Shown: positions 12,362 to 20,138, counted from the first letter of the stretch. The stretch: 64,000 nt of DNA from Saprospiraceae bacterium (GCA_028285545.1 JANQPA010000120.1:1-64000); one strand, 5' to 3'. A program made the numbers and translations. The notes: generated by a model from the letters alone, not told the origin.

Positions 12362-12443
12362 GTTCAAGTTAACAAGTTTGCAAGTTAGTCCAGGAACCTG
12401 CTGACATATCAACGAGAACACTTGAACACTTGCTAACTTGAAC
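12362..12443. repeat. imperfect intergenic hairpin made of cttgaacactt-type words
   Basis: Between sufS and sufU the arms 12362-12384 and 12421-12443 are complementary at about 19 of 23 positions. Both arms consist of repeated near-copies of one short word (gttcaagtta, caagttag / cttgaacactt, cttgctaacttgaac). A smaller hairpin, cctgtc-tacc-gacagg, precedes it at about 12340-12356. It resembles other hairpins in this window in architecture but not in sequence. A role in partial termination or mRNA processing between the two genes is possible. Confidence 0.55.
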
Positions 12444-12453
12444 ACTTATTAAG

Positions 12454-12885
12454 ATGAATGATAAACTCAAACAATTATACAAAGACGTAATTCTCAAGCA
12501 CAATAATGAGCCCTACCATTATGCTAAGAAGGAGAGTGCAAAGCATGTTTTAGAGGCCTACAATCCACTATGTGGTGATAAATTTAAGGTCTTTTTAGAA
12601 ATGGAAGAGGGCAAAATCCAGTCCATCCACTTCCATGGCTACGGTTGTGCTATTTCCAAAGCATCCACCTCTGTGATGGTAAAAGCTTTGGAGAATCAGG
12701 ATATAGAGGCCGCTCAATCCCTCTGCAAGGAATTTTTGTTTTCCTTACAACATAAAATGAAGGAAGGGGACGCTCTTAGAGAAGATTTTGAGGCTTTCGC
12801 TGCTGCTAAGGAATTCCCCGGGCGCATGAAATGTGCCAGTTTAAGTTGGGATGAGATGATTGGGTTTTTAAACGAGTTCAAGTAA
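12454..12885 (+). CDS. sufU: SufU-type sulfur acceptor/Fe-S scaffold
   Basis: IscU/SufU-fold protein of 143 residues. The three conserved cysteines are Cys40 (NPLCGD), Cys65 (GYGCAISKASTSVM) and Cys127 (GRMKCASLSW). The insertion between Cys65 and Cys127 and the GRMKC context are typical of the zinc-binding SufU that accepts persulfide sulfur from SufS. It follows sufS directly, which fits this partnership. The last residues NEFK are encoded by one arm of the terminator hairpin shared with the convergent xdhC gene. Confidence 0.9.
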   Translation: MNDKLKQLYKDVILKHNNEPYHYAKKESAKHVLEAYNPLCGDKFKVFLEMEEGKIQSIHFHGYGCAISKASTSVMVKALENQDIEAAQSLCKEFLFSLQHKMKEGDALREDFEAFAAAKEFPGRMKCASLSWDEMIGFLNEFK

Positions 12886-12918
12886 AAAACTGGAACAGTT
12901 TTTTACTTGAACTCGTTT
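12870..12918. terminator. bidirectional terminator covering both convergent 3' ends
   Basis: A 22-bp perfect inverted repeat (arms 12870-12891 and 12897-12918, loop ggaac) with T-rich tails on both strands. It spans the last codons and stops of sufU (plus) and xdhC (minus), so both reading frames use the same arm sequence and both proteins end in NEFK. Confidence 0.85.
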
Positions 12919-13937
12919 TTAGTTTTTATTATCTCTCCCATAATACTCATCGCAATTTCCTTAGGTGATTTTGCCTTAATATCCACTCCAATTGGAGCAT
13001 GAATCTTATTAATCGATTCCTCAGAAAATCCAGCTTCTTCTAATCTTTTCACCCTTTTAGCATGCGTTCGCCTGCTTCCCAAAGCTCCGATATAAGCTAC
13101 ATCGGAAGGCAATAGTAAATGAAGGGCATTATCATCAATTTTGGGATCATGAGATAAGACCACCGCATAAGTATAGGCATCCAGAATATAATCCGGTAAT
13201 ATTTCAGCTGGGTATTCCGAATATATTTTATCGGGTAGGGTGTTAAATTGAGTTTTACTGGAAAATACACCGCGAGGGTCAATAACAATGGTCTCAAAAC
13301 CATACATAGCTGCCAAATCTACCAGATCCACTGTAATATGAGCAGCACCAATGATCAGCATTTGACTTTTTCGAGGAAATACCTGGGCAAAATAAGTTTG
13401 ATTGTCATGTTCCAGCAATTGATTGTTTCGCTCGGAATAGGCTTGCAAACCGCCCTTGACCAGCTCTTCAGCCGGCTCTTTTCCGATGGAAGTTCCGTCA
13501 GGAAGTACTAGGATATGATGAGGTTCCCCATCTGCAATACGACTCAAAAGCACACAAGCTTTATTATTGGTCAAACAAGCCTTTAGCTTTTCCCATACTG
13601 CTTTTTCTTCTGATCGCTCATCAAAAGCCAAAAAGCGCTCTGCAAATACCTGCATTTTGCCTCCACAACTTAACCCAACAGCCCATGCTTCTTCATCGGC
13701 TACTCCAAAAGCCAGCCTTTTGGCTGATTTATGTTCAATTAGGGGCATTGCTGATTTAATAACTGCTCCTTCCACACAGCCTCCACTAACAGATCCAGCC
13801 ATTTCCATATCGCTGGAAACGATCATAGCTGAGCCTACCGGCCGGGGTGAAGAACCCCAGGTTTGAATGACAGTTGCAATGGCGAATTCTTTATTTTGAT
13901 TTGTCCAATCCTGAATTTTGGAAAACAATTCTTTCAT
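12903..13937 (-). CDS. xdhC: XdhC/CoxI family molybdenum cofactor maturation protein
   Basis: XdhC binds molybdenum cofactor, promotes its sulfuration and hands it to xanthine-dehydrogenase-type enzymes. The protein is 344 residues long. The N-terminal XdhC/CoxI domain shows TVIQTWGSSPRPVGSAMIV and VSGGCVEGAVI; the C-terminal Rossmann domain shows IGAAHITVDLVDLAAMYGF, IDPRG and YIGALGSRRTHAKRVKRL. Sulfuration needs a cysteine desulfurase, and sufS lies 570 bp away. No oxidase subunits are in the window. The last residues are written by the shared terminator. Confidence 0.9.
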   Translation of the reverse strand: MKELFSKIQDWTNQNKEFAIATVIQTWGSSPRPVGSAMIVSSDMEMAGSVSGGCVEGAVIKSAMPLIEHKSAKRLAFGVADEEAWAVGLSCGGKMQVFAERFLAFDERSEEKAVWEKLKACLTNNKACVLLSRIADGEPHHILVLPDGTSIGKEPAEELVKGGLQAYSERNNQLLEHDNQTYFAQVFPRKSQMLIIGAAHITVDLVDLAAMYGFETIVIDPRGVFSSKTQFNTLPDKIYSEYPAEILPDYILDAYTYAVVLSHDPKIDDNALHLLLPSDVAYIGALGSRRTHAKRVKRLEEAGFSEESINKIHAPIGVDIKAKSPKEIAMSIMGEIIKTKNEFK

Positions 13938-14206
13938 TTTTGAGTTCGTTTTGAATTAGGCATTAAAAGCAATCAGTTAGATTACCTTATTGTGATTCCT
14001 ATTCTATTATGGTTGTCAATTGTATTTTAAACAATTTATCAACTTTCTCTTGCAATAATACAAATGAAATTAGAACAATATAATTAAACAACTATTATCA
14101 CGTGGAGAGTGTATTAATTTTTGCCATATGGATAAACCCAAGAATTTATTATTTTGCCAAATAGTGGCTTTATTCAGTCATAATGTAAATACTAAAAAAA
14201 GGAGGA

Positions 14207-14482
14207 ATGGCTAAGATTAGCTTTACATCAGCACTCAAACGTTTCTTTCCCGACTTAAAAGAAGAACTGCATCTGCCTGGAACTAAAGTCTCAGAAATAA
14301 TGACTCATCTAGAGAAACAATATCCAGGCTTAACTGATTACCTGGTTGATGAAGATGGAAGTTTGCGCAAGCACATCAATATTTTTGTAGATGGACAGCT
14401 CATCCATGATCGCCAGAATTTAAGTGATTCTATTAAAGAAAATGATGAAATTTTGATTTTTCAAGCCCTTTCCGGGGGCTAA
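14207..14482 (+). CDS. MoaD/ThiS family sulfur carrier protein
   Basis: Beta-grasp ubiquitin-like protein of 91 residues ending in the diagnostic Gly-Gly (LIFQALSGG), which becomes a thiocarboxylate after adenylation. The hydrophobic core and the conserved phrase DEILIFQALSGG match the family. It is longer than ThiS (about 66) and slightly longer than classical MoaD (about 81), and there is no moaE, thiG or E1-like gene beside it. The purine stretch ggagga abuts the ATG, too close for a normal Shine-Dalgarno site. It is followed 80 bp later by an Asp-box propeller, a likely partner (inference). Confidence 0.85.
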   Translation: MAKISFTSALKRFFPDLKEELHLPGTKVSEIMTHLEKQYPGLTDYLVDEDGSLRKHINIFVDGQLIHDRQNLSDSIKENDEILIFQALSGG

Positions 14483-14483
14483 A

Positions 14484-14560
14484 TAGTAGAAGGTAAAAGG
14501 TATAAAGTAAAAAGACATACAGTCCTTCTACCTTATACTTTCTTCATTATACAAATACAC
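14484..14560. repeat. intergenic GGTAGAAGG-family imperfect hairpin
   Basis: Between the MoaD-like gene and the propeller gene, a purine arm of near-tandem words (gtagaaggtaaaaggtataa) is followed by a pyrimidine arm (ccttctaccttatactttc). Complementarity is good but interrupted. The same word family appears at 17908-17990 and 29608-29672, and as a half copy at 23965-23985. Confidence 0.5.
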
Positions 14561-14562
14561 AA

Positions 14563-15645
14563 GTGAAGAAAATACTAGTTGGAACAACAAAAGGTTTAGT
14601 CATTTTTGAACAAAAAGCTACTGCCTGGAAGATTGCTAAAGTTCATTTTATGGGATTACCGGTCTCTTTAGTTTATGTAGATGAACGTACCAATACATGG
14701 TGGGCTGGATTGGCACACAGACATTGGGGACAAAAGCTACATTATTCTACTGACGAGGGGCAAAAGTGGCATTCCGTTCCTATGCCTAAATATCCGAAAG
14801 ATGCTGAAGTGAAACTTGGTAAAAGAGCTACCCTAAAGAAAATCTGGTCCATGAGTCATGCAGGTTTTGATAAACCAGGAGAATTGTGGATGGGAACGGA
14901 ACCAGGAGGTCTTTTTCACAGCGCCGATAACGGTCAAAGTTTTCATTTAGTTGAGAGTCTCTGGAACCATCCAAGTCGAATAGATGAGAACCAATGGTTT
15001 GGGGCGGGGCGCGACTTTCCTTTTATCCACTCTATTGCCGTCAATCCTAGAAATAGCGATCATGTTTATATAGCTGTAAGTTGTGCCGGGGTTTTTGAAA
15101 CTAAGGATGGAGGAAAAAGCTGGAACCCTAGAAATAAAGGGCTTATTGCTGCTTATCTTCCTAATCCACATGTAGAAGTAGGCCATGATCCGCATTTAAT
15201 GTTAGTTTGTCAATCTAATCCGGACGTTATCTGGCAGCAAAATCACTGTGGGATTTTCAGATCAGAGGATGCTGCACTTTCCTGGGAAAATGTAACAGAT
15301 TCAAGTGGTATTGCTGATTATGGTTTTGCCCTGGCTATTGATCATCAAAATCCTGAGAGAGCCTGGGTGATTCCTGCCGTAAGTGATGAAGTGAGGGTAG
15401 CTCATGATCTTGCACTATGTGTTTGCAGGACCGAAGATGGGGGCAAAACCTGGCAGCCTTTAAGAAATGGCTTGCCTCAGGAATTTTGTTTTGATATAGT
15501 TTTTCGTCATGCTCTAGCTAATAAAAATGAAATCTTAGTCTTTGGATCTACTACTGGAAATTTATTTTTATCACAAGATGCAGGAGAACATTGGCAATGC
15601 CTGTCCTCTAACCTGGCAAGGATAGACTATGTTGCCTTAGCTTGA
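14563..15645 (+). CDS. Asp-box (BNR/sialidase-like) beta-propeller protein
   Basis: Protein of 360 residues with six Asp-box motifs of the form S/T-x-D-x-G-x-x-W: STDEGQKWHS, SADNGQSFHL, TKDGGKSWNP, SEDAALSWEN, TEDGGKTWQP, SQDAGEHWQC. This predicts a six- or seven-bladed propeller like sialidases, Vps10 or YCF48, but the sialidase Arg triad is not evident, so a sialidase label would be unsafe. There is no signal peptide; the N-terminus (VKKILVGTTKGLVIFE) begins the first blade, so it is cytoplasmic. The start is GTG at 14563. It forms an apparent operon with the MoaD/ThiS-like carrier. Confidence 0.75.
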   Translation: MKKILVGTTKGLVIFEQKATAWKIAKVHFMGLPVSLVYVDERTNTWWAGLAHRHWGQKLHYSTDEGQKWHSVPMPKYPKDAEVKLGKRATLKKIWSMSHAGFDKPGELWMGTEPGGLFHSADNGQSFHLVESLWNHPSRIDENQWFGAGRDFPFIHSIAVNPRNSDHVYIAVSCAGVFETKDGGKSWNPRNKGLIAAYLPNPHVEVGHDPHLMLVCQSNPDVIWQQNHCGIFRSEDAALSWENVTDSSGIADYGFALAIDHQNPERAWVIPAVSDEVRVAHDLALCVCRTEDGGKTWQPLRNGLPQEFCFDIVFRHALANKNEILVFGSTTGNLFLSQDAGEHWQCLSSNLARIDYVALA

Positions 15646-16077
15646 CAAGGAAGAATGTTAAAAGAAGCTTTTCTCACCATAAATGAAGAAAAACCCCGTT
15701 AGGTTCTTATGAGTCCCGAAGGAAATAGAAAATCCAAGGTTGGAATTTCATAAGATAGAATGACCTGCCATTGCGGAGGTGTGTAGAAATTTATATAAAA
15801 CCATTATTGCCTCGCCCACAAATTTTGATTTTTGGAAAATCACTTGTAGCCATGGCTCTTGCCAAGCCTTTCCAAGGCTATGGACTACACTGTAAATATT
15901 ATTAGTGAGGGGGCAGACAAGGCTGCGTTCCCAACAGTCGACGGACTTTTGAGAGTTGCCGACCTTCAAGAATTAATTAATCCCAATACCTGTATCGTTG
16001 TTTGCCCCCAGGGTGAAAATGACGAAGAGGCTCTTGAACAGGCACTAGGCAGTGGTGCCCCCTACATTTATCAATAA
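15646..16077 (+). pseudogene. decayed XdhC-like gene (second family), multiple stops and frameshifts
   Basis: Reading three overlapping segments reconstructs an XdhC-like protein. Frame from 15646 gives KEAFLTINEEKPR, a TAG at 15700-15702, VLMSPEGNRKSKVGIS, a TAA at 15751-15753, then RMTCHCGG. A shift at about 15780 gives CVEIYIKPLLPRPQILIFGK and SLVAMALAKPFQGYGLHC. A second shift at about 15888-15895 gives VNIISEGADKAAFP, then NPNTCIVVCPQGENDEEALE and QALGSGAPYIYQ, where it stops. GGCVE, PRPQILIFG and the VVCPQGENDEEAL block are XdhC-family signatures. The N-terminal quarter and the end after SGAPY are missing; the 3' end overlaps the convergent oxidoreductase by 7 bp. Confidence 0.8.
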
Positions 16078-17258
16078 TTCCTCGCTTCTTCTACATTTAG
16101 CGTATTTGAAGCCAGCTTCCTCCACCTATACCTGATTAGTAAAGAATTCTGTTCTCCCAGAGCTGCAGCAGCGATCAATTTGCCAATAATCGGGCCCATT
16201 TTATAACCATGTCCACTACCTCCTGTTCCTATTGTTAATCCACCAATTTCAGGGTGTTGGTCAATCCAGAAATGGCCATCGAGGGTATCAGTGTATACAC
16301 ATCTTCGAGTGTAGACTACTGGTTGACCTACCAGTGAAGGAAAGGTTGTCTTCAAGAATTCCTGCAACTTTTGGTGATCCTCAGCATAGACCAGTCGTTC
16401 ATCTTTTTCGGGATGTAAGGGCAATCCTTTCCCATGATTGGCTACTTTGATGACCTTTTCAGTAGGATGGGTAGGGAAGCCATACCAGCCTGTGTTGGAA
16501 ATATCAGCTGCGAAAACTGGAAAATCCGGAATTTTGAGGTAATCAGGATGAGCCGGTTGGATGTGAAAAACAGGGTGGCCGGTCACTTCCATGAAAGACA
16601 TCAGATCTGGAACCAAATAAGGAGTATTAGCACCCGCACATACGATTGCATGACCCGTTAGGAATGTTTGCCCTTCTCGACTTCGAACAGCCGTAATTTT
16701 TCCCTGCTCTGAAATTAACTGGTCTACTGTCTGGTTTTCATAAACATCTACACCCAACTGCCGGGCATAATCTGTTAAAACATGAACAGCTCGCCCAGAT
16801 TCTGCAAAGCCTGCTTTAGCGTGAAAAAAACCATCTACAAATTCTCCCGAACGAATTGCTTTGAACCTTTCTGGTATCGTTTTTTCGTCGAGACGATCTG
16901 GTTGAAAACCATATTTAAGTAGGTTGTTGTAACTGTCCAATTCAAAAGCCTGTGATGGATCTTCCATCTTCTTTTTGCAAAGTAGTAAAAACCCAATTTC
17001 GTGGTATAAGGTAGTATTGAATAAATCATTCCATGCTTTCCATCCTTCAATTGACTGATTTGCCATTTGGAGATACTCTTCATCTGAGCCGTATTCCATA
17101 CGAACTATTTTGCTGATATCGGTGGAGGCTGCCAGAGGATGGGGGATTTGGTCAGGGTTTAAGATCCCAATAGAAAACCCTTTCTTTTTAAGTTCTATTG
17201 CGGTGGTGATGCCAAAAATGCCGGCTCCAATTACCAAAAAATCATACTTGTTCATCAA
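16071..17258 (-). CDS. FAD-dependent amine/amino acid oxidase, monomeric sarcosine-oxidase-like
   Basis: DAO-superfamily flavoenzyme of 395 residues. The FAD motif is GAGIFGITTAIELKKKGFSI, followed by the family phrase STDISKIVRMEYG. The segment TRRCVYTDTLDGHFWIDQHP matches the region where monomeric sarcosine oxidase and N-methyltryptophan oxidase attach FAD covalently, with Cys320 in the right place. The end GTGGSGHGYKMGPIIGKLIA is the C-terminal FAD contact. It should oxidise a secondary amine or amino acid, releasing hydrogen peroxide; the exact substrate is unknown. It is transcribed away from the NTF2-like gene across 199 bp. Confidence 0.85.
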   Translation of the reverse strand: MMNKYDFLVIGAGIFGITTAIELKKKGFSIGILNPDQIPHPLAASTDISKIVRMEYGSDEEYLQMANQSIEGWKAWNDLFNTTLYHEIGFLLLCKKKMEDPSQAFELDSYNNLLKYGFQPDRLDEKTIPERFKAIRSGEFVDGFFHAKAGFAESGRAVHVLTDYARQLGVDVYENQTVDQLISEQGKITAVRSREGQTFLTGHAIVCAGANTPYLVPDLMSFMEVTGHPVFHIQPAHPDYLKIPDFPVFAADISNTGWYGFPTHPTEKVIKVANHGKGLPLHPEKDERLVYAEDHQKLQEFLKTTFPSLVGQPVVYTRRCVYTDTLDGHFWIDQHPEIGGLTIGTGGSGHGYKMGPIIGKLIAAAALGEQNSLLIRYRWRKLASNTLNVEEARNY

Positions 17259-17457
17259 TGAAAATTTGATTTAATTAAAGGGCTTAGCTCTAGAAGTGGC
17301 CCCAATTTATTAAATGTTTTCCTGAATTTTCCAGTAAAAAGTCTCCTATTCACAATTCTATTTCTCTGTTCACAACATTCGGATGGCTCTTGCTCCCATT
17401 CTAAGAGATCTTGCAAGCGTTTTGAGAACGATTTTTCAACACTTATAAGACCAATAA

Positions 17458-17907
17458 ATGAAAATTATGAAAAAACTAGGATTGATAGTATTAGCCACCC
17501 TTTTTATCAGTTTTAATAGTTATTCACAAAACATGGACAATTCAGATCAAAAAGAAATCAAAAAACTAGTAGAAGCTTTTGAAGCTGGTACGGCCAAAAG
17601 AAACTTAGAGGCTTTAGAAAAAGTGCTTCATCAGGACTACACGGTTATGGTCAATCGCATGGGAGGAAAACCTGGTATGACCGTTATTAACCGAGAAACA
17701 TATTTAAAATTACTGGAAGCAGAAAAAATAGGAGGGGTATCTTATGAGATAGATATTAATCAAATTTCTGTTACCGGACATACGGCTACAGTAGATTTAC
17801 TTTTTAAATCTGAGGCCGTGCCAAATATGCATAAATACATTTTTGTTGTACAAAATGACGAAGATAAATGGCAGGTTATAGCAGATCTTCCCATTTTTGT
17901 AAAATAA
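17458..17907 (+). CDS. secreted SnoaL/NTF2-fold protein (DUF4440-like)
   Basis: Small protein of 149 residues with a signal peptide ending NSYSQ. The mature part begins with a helix DQKEIKKLVEAFEAGTAKRN, then ALEKVLHQDYTVMVN, and the cone-shaped NTF2-like pattern continues to DKWQVIADLPIFVK. Such proteins bind small ligands or act as isomerases, hydrolases or immunity-type proteins, so no reaction can be named. Either Met1 or Met4 could start it. A hairpin of the GGTAGAAGG family follows the stop. Confidence 0.7.
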   Translation: MKIMKKLGLIVLATLFISFNSYSQNMDNSDQKEIKKLVEAFEAGTAKRNLEALEKVLHQDYTVMVNRMGGKPGMTVINRETYLKLLEAEKIGGVSYEIDINQISVTGHTATVDLLFKSEAVPNMHKYIFVVQNDEDKWQVIADLPIFVK

Positions 17908-17990
17908 TGCTGGATAGTAAAAGGTAGCAGGTAAAAGGTAGAAAGACTATTTTACCATTTTCTTTATACCTTTTATCTATACTGCCAAAT
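17908..17990. repeat. GGTAGAAGG-family imperfect intergenic hairpin
   Basis: Directly after the NTF2-like stop, a purine arm (tagtaaaaggtagcaggtaa, about 17917-17945) is followed by a pyrimidine arm (ttttaccattttctttatac, about 17950-17985) that is largely complementary. Same word family as 14484-14560 and 29608-29672. Confidence 0.5.
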
Positions 17991-18013
17991 TAAGACATGT
18001 GGTCAAAAAAATT

Positions 18014-18073
18014 AATGTCAATATCAATTCGCTAGTAAATATTGACATTGAGGTTGAAATTGTTATTGACATT
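18014..18073. repeat. attgacatt repeats able to form two competing hairpins
   Basis: The segment 18014-18029 (aatgtcaatatcaatt) is complementary to 18058-18073 at 15 of 16 positions, and its first 12 bases also match 18038-18049 at 11 of 12. The two pairings exclude each other. The element lies 66 bp upstream of the histidine kinase gene, so it may sit in that gene's leader. Confidence 0.5.
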
Positions 18074-18138
18074 GATTGCATTATTCAGATTGATATGGTA
18101 ATTCAGGTATCTTCTATCAATTACTACCTTATAAGTTT

Positions 18139-19245
18139 ATGAACAAATCTAACCATACCAAACCTTTTCTAAACTGGAAGCAAATTCTCTTCTTCTGGTT
18201 ACTTATTGCCCTAATCTCCACCAGTACTTTGTATTTACAACTGATGGCTAAAGATGAAGGCACACTCTGGATAAAAGTATTTTGGGTGAAATTAGCTATT
18301 TGGTTGTTTTGGGGTGGTTTTGCCGTTTTAATTGCCAAGATGGCCCTGCGTTTTAGAATAGAAAACAGGAAAATATTTACTGGCCTGCTCTTTCATATAC
18401 CTTTTTGTATTTTTTCCATTACTATAAATGTATTTTTTTATGCCTGGTTAGCCCATCTAATTGACCTGGATTCTGTAGCTCATTTAAGCTTGTTTCAGAT
18501 ATTTGTAGGCTTTTTTATTGGCCTTTTTGACTGGTATTTTATCATTTACTGGACAGTGGTTTTGACAACTTATGCCATTGATTATTTCAAAAAATTCCAG
18601 GAAAGAGAAATAAGAGAGTTGCAATTGGAATCACAGGTTGTCCAAGCGCAACTACAGGCTTTGAAAATGCAGCTCCAGCCACATTTTCTATTTAATACCT
18701 TAAATACTATTGCTTCTTTGGTTAGGCAAGAAAATAAAAAGACGGCCATTGGCATGTTATCGGGTTTAAGTGAATTACTCCGAGCCACCTTGCAGCAAAA
18801 AGACCAGCAAGAAGTGTCCTTGGAAAGTGAACTGGCTTTTATTCAGAAATATCTTGAGCTAGAAAAAATGCGATTTAAAAACCAAATAGAGGTAGATTGG
18901 GATATTGATGATGAAACCTTAAGTGCTCGCGTACCCACCTTTATGTTACAGCCCCTGGTAGAAAATGCCATTTATCATGGCTTGTCAAAACGCCTGAATG
19001 CTCGTAAATTAGGGATAAAAGCACGAAAAAAGGACAATAACCTTTGTTTGGATATCTATAATGATGGACCCTCTTTACCTGAGCATTTTGAACTGGGCCT
19101 GACTCGGGGAATAGGCTTATCCAATACCCTTGAACGCTTAAGTCAATTCTTTGGCGAGCAATGCCAGGTTAATATCAAAAATGCCTTAAATGGCGTATTA
19201 GTAAGTATCCAATTCCCATTTTCGCAGTATGGACAAAAAGCTTAG
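18139..19245 (+). CDS. LytS-type membrane sensor histidine kinase
   Basis: Histidine kinase of the LytS/YehU (His_kinase plus HATPase_c) class, 368 residues. Four transmembrane segments lie at about 14-35, 52-72, 85-110 and 120-147, with no separate sensor domain. A short coiled linker (KKFQEREIRELQLESQVVQ) leads to the phosphoacceptor His182 in LQPHFLFNTLNTIASL. The N box is MLQPLVENAIYHGL and the G box is LGLTRGIGLSNTLERL. It overlaps the response regulator by 17 bp, so they are co-translated partners. Confidence 0.92.
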   Translation: MNKSNHTKPFLNWKQILFFWLLIALISTSTLYLQLMAKDEGTLWIKVFWVKLAIWLFWGGFAVLIAKMALRFRIENRKIFTGLLFHIPFCIFSITINVFFYAWLAHLIDLDSVAHLSLFQIFVGFFIGLFDWYFIIYWTVVLTTYAIDYFKKFQEREIRELQLESQVVQAQLQALKMQLQPHFLFNTLNTIASLVRQENKKTAIGMLSGLSELLRATLQQKDQQEVSLESELAFIQKYLELEKMRFKNQIEVDWDIDDETLSARVPTFMLQPLVENAIYHGLSKRLNARKLGIKARKKDNNLCLDIYNDGPSLPEHFELGLTRGIGLSNTLERLSQFFGEQCQVNIKNALNGVLVSIQFPFSQYGQKA

Positions 19246-20005
19246 TGCAATAATAATTGATGATGAAGAACATGCCAGAGAAAATGTTCGCTTATTATTG
19301 AAGGAGAACCCTCAGTTTCATCTTGTTCATGAATGTGGGGATGGGCAATCTGCTATTGCTGCCATTAAAAAATACCGACCTGACCTGATATTCCTGGACA
19401 TACAGATGCCTGAGGTAAATGGTTTTGAAGTAATCAGGGCTATTCCTGAAAACGAACGCCCCTATATTATCTTCACTACAGCTTATGATCAATATGCCAT
19501 TCAGGCATTTGAAATCAATGCTCTGGACTATTTGTTGAAACCGCTAAGTGATGAACGGTTTTCAGCTGCTTTAAAACGAGCTACCCAACATTTGAACAAG
19601 GATGAGAATGCCAATTTGCAACATAGATTGTCCAGCATGCTGCAAAAAATGGAAGAGGAAAAGTCAAAACAATCTTATCTCAAAAAATTAAGCGTTAAAC
19701 ATAAACAGCGCATCCTCTTTGTCGACGTTAAGGACATCTATTGGATTGAGGCTGATAATCAATATGTGAAAATTCACCTGCCCTTTGATTCCTATCTACT
19801 AAGGCAATCCTTAAATCAATTAGAAAAGGTATTGGATCCGGAAGTTTTTTACCGCTCTCATCGCTCCGCAATCGTAAACATTGATCAAATCGATCACATA
19901 GAACCTTATTTCAAAGGTGATTTTTTTCTTTTCTTAAAAAACGACACTAAGGTCAAACTTTCCAGAAATCGTACCGAGGGATTGAAAAAAATAATGAACT
20001 GGTAA
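19229..20005 (+). CDS. LytTR-family response regulator
   Basis: Two-domain regulator of 258 residues. The receiver domain has the acidic pair DDEE at 11-14, phospho-acceptor Asp57 (IFLDIQMPE), Thr in FTTAYD and Lys in LLKPLSD. A coiled linker leads to a C-terminal LytTR DNA-binding domain (about 152-255) with VKDIYWIEADNQYVKIH and FYRSHRSAIVNIDQI. It should bind direct repeats upstream of targets when phosphorylated by the overlapping kinase. Confidence 0.93.
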   Translation: MDKKLSAIIIDDEEHARENVRLLLKENPQFHLVHECGDGQSAIAAIKKYRPDLIFLDIQMPEVNGFEVIRAIPENERPYIIFTTAYDQYAIQAFEINALDYLLKPLSDERFSAALKRATQHLNKDENANLQHRLSSMLQKMEEEKSKQSYLKKLSVKHKQRILFVDVKDIYWIEADNQYVKIHLPFDSYLLRQSLNQLEKVLDPEVFYRSHRSAIVNIDQIDHIEPYFKGDFFLFLKNDTKVKLSRNRTEGLKKIMNW

Positions 20006-20096
20006 AACAGAACCTGTTTACAATCCTATTTCTCCATTCACAACATATGAATGGCCTCTCTGCTTAATCCTGACGATTTTAGGTCATAAATATCAA

Positions 20097-20138
20097 TTAA
20101 TGGATGCATGGCGGCAGCTGCCGCCATGCATCCATTAA
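20097..20138. repeat. second 42-bp perfect spacerless palindrome
   Basis: Halves 20097-20117 (ttaatggatgcatggcggca plus g) and 20118-20138 are exact reverse complements with no loop. The core ggcggcagctgccgcc is GC-rich. It has the same total length and the same no-loop geometry as the one at 9609-9650 but a different sequence. It lies 91 bp after the response-regulator stop and 17 bp before the preferred peroxiredoxin start, and no T-run follows. An upstream ATG inside it (20108) would encode a poly-Ala peptide and is an artefact of the palindrome. Confidence 0.8.

Noticed and set aside
11122-12885. Complete Suf Fe-S operon
   Set aside because: Only sufS and sufU are present; sufB, sufC and sufD are not in the window.
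14196-14209. Shine-Dalgarno site ggagga of the MoaD-like gene
   Set aside because: It touches the ATG with no usable spacing, and this phylum rarely relies on Shine-Dalgarno sites.
14563-15645. Sialidase
   Set aside because: Asp boxes are present, but the catalytic Arg triad and signal peptide are not seen; named only as an Asp-box propeller.
15859-16077. Stand-alone 72-residue gene
   Set aside because: Its first ten residues are out of register; the rest is the tail of the decayed XdhC-like gene.
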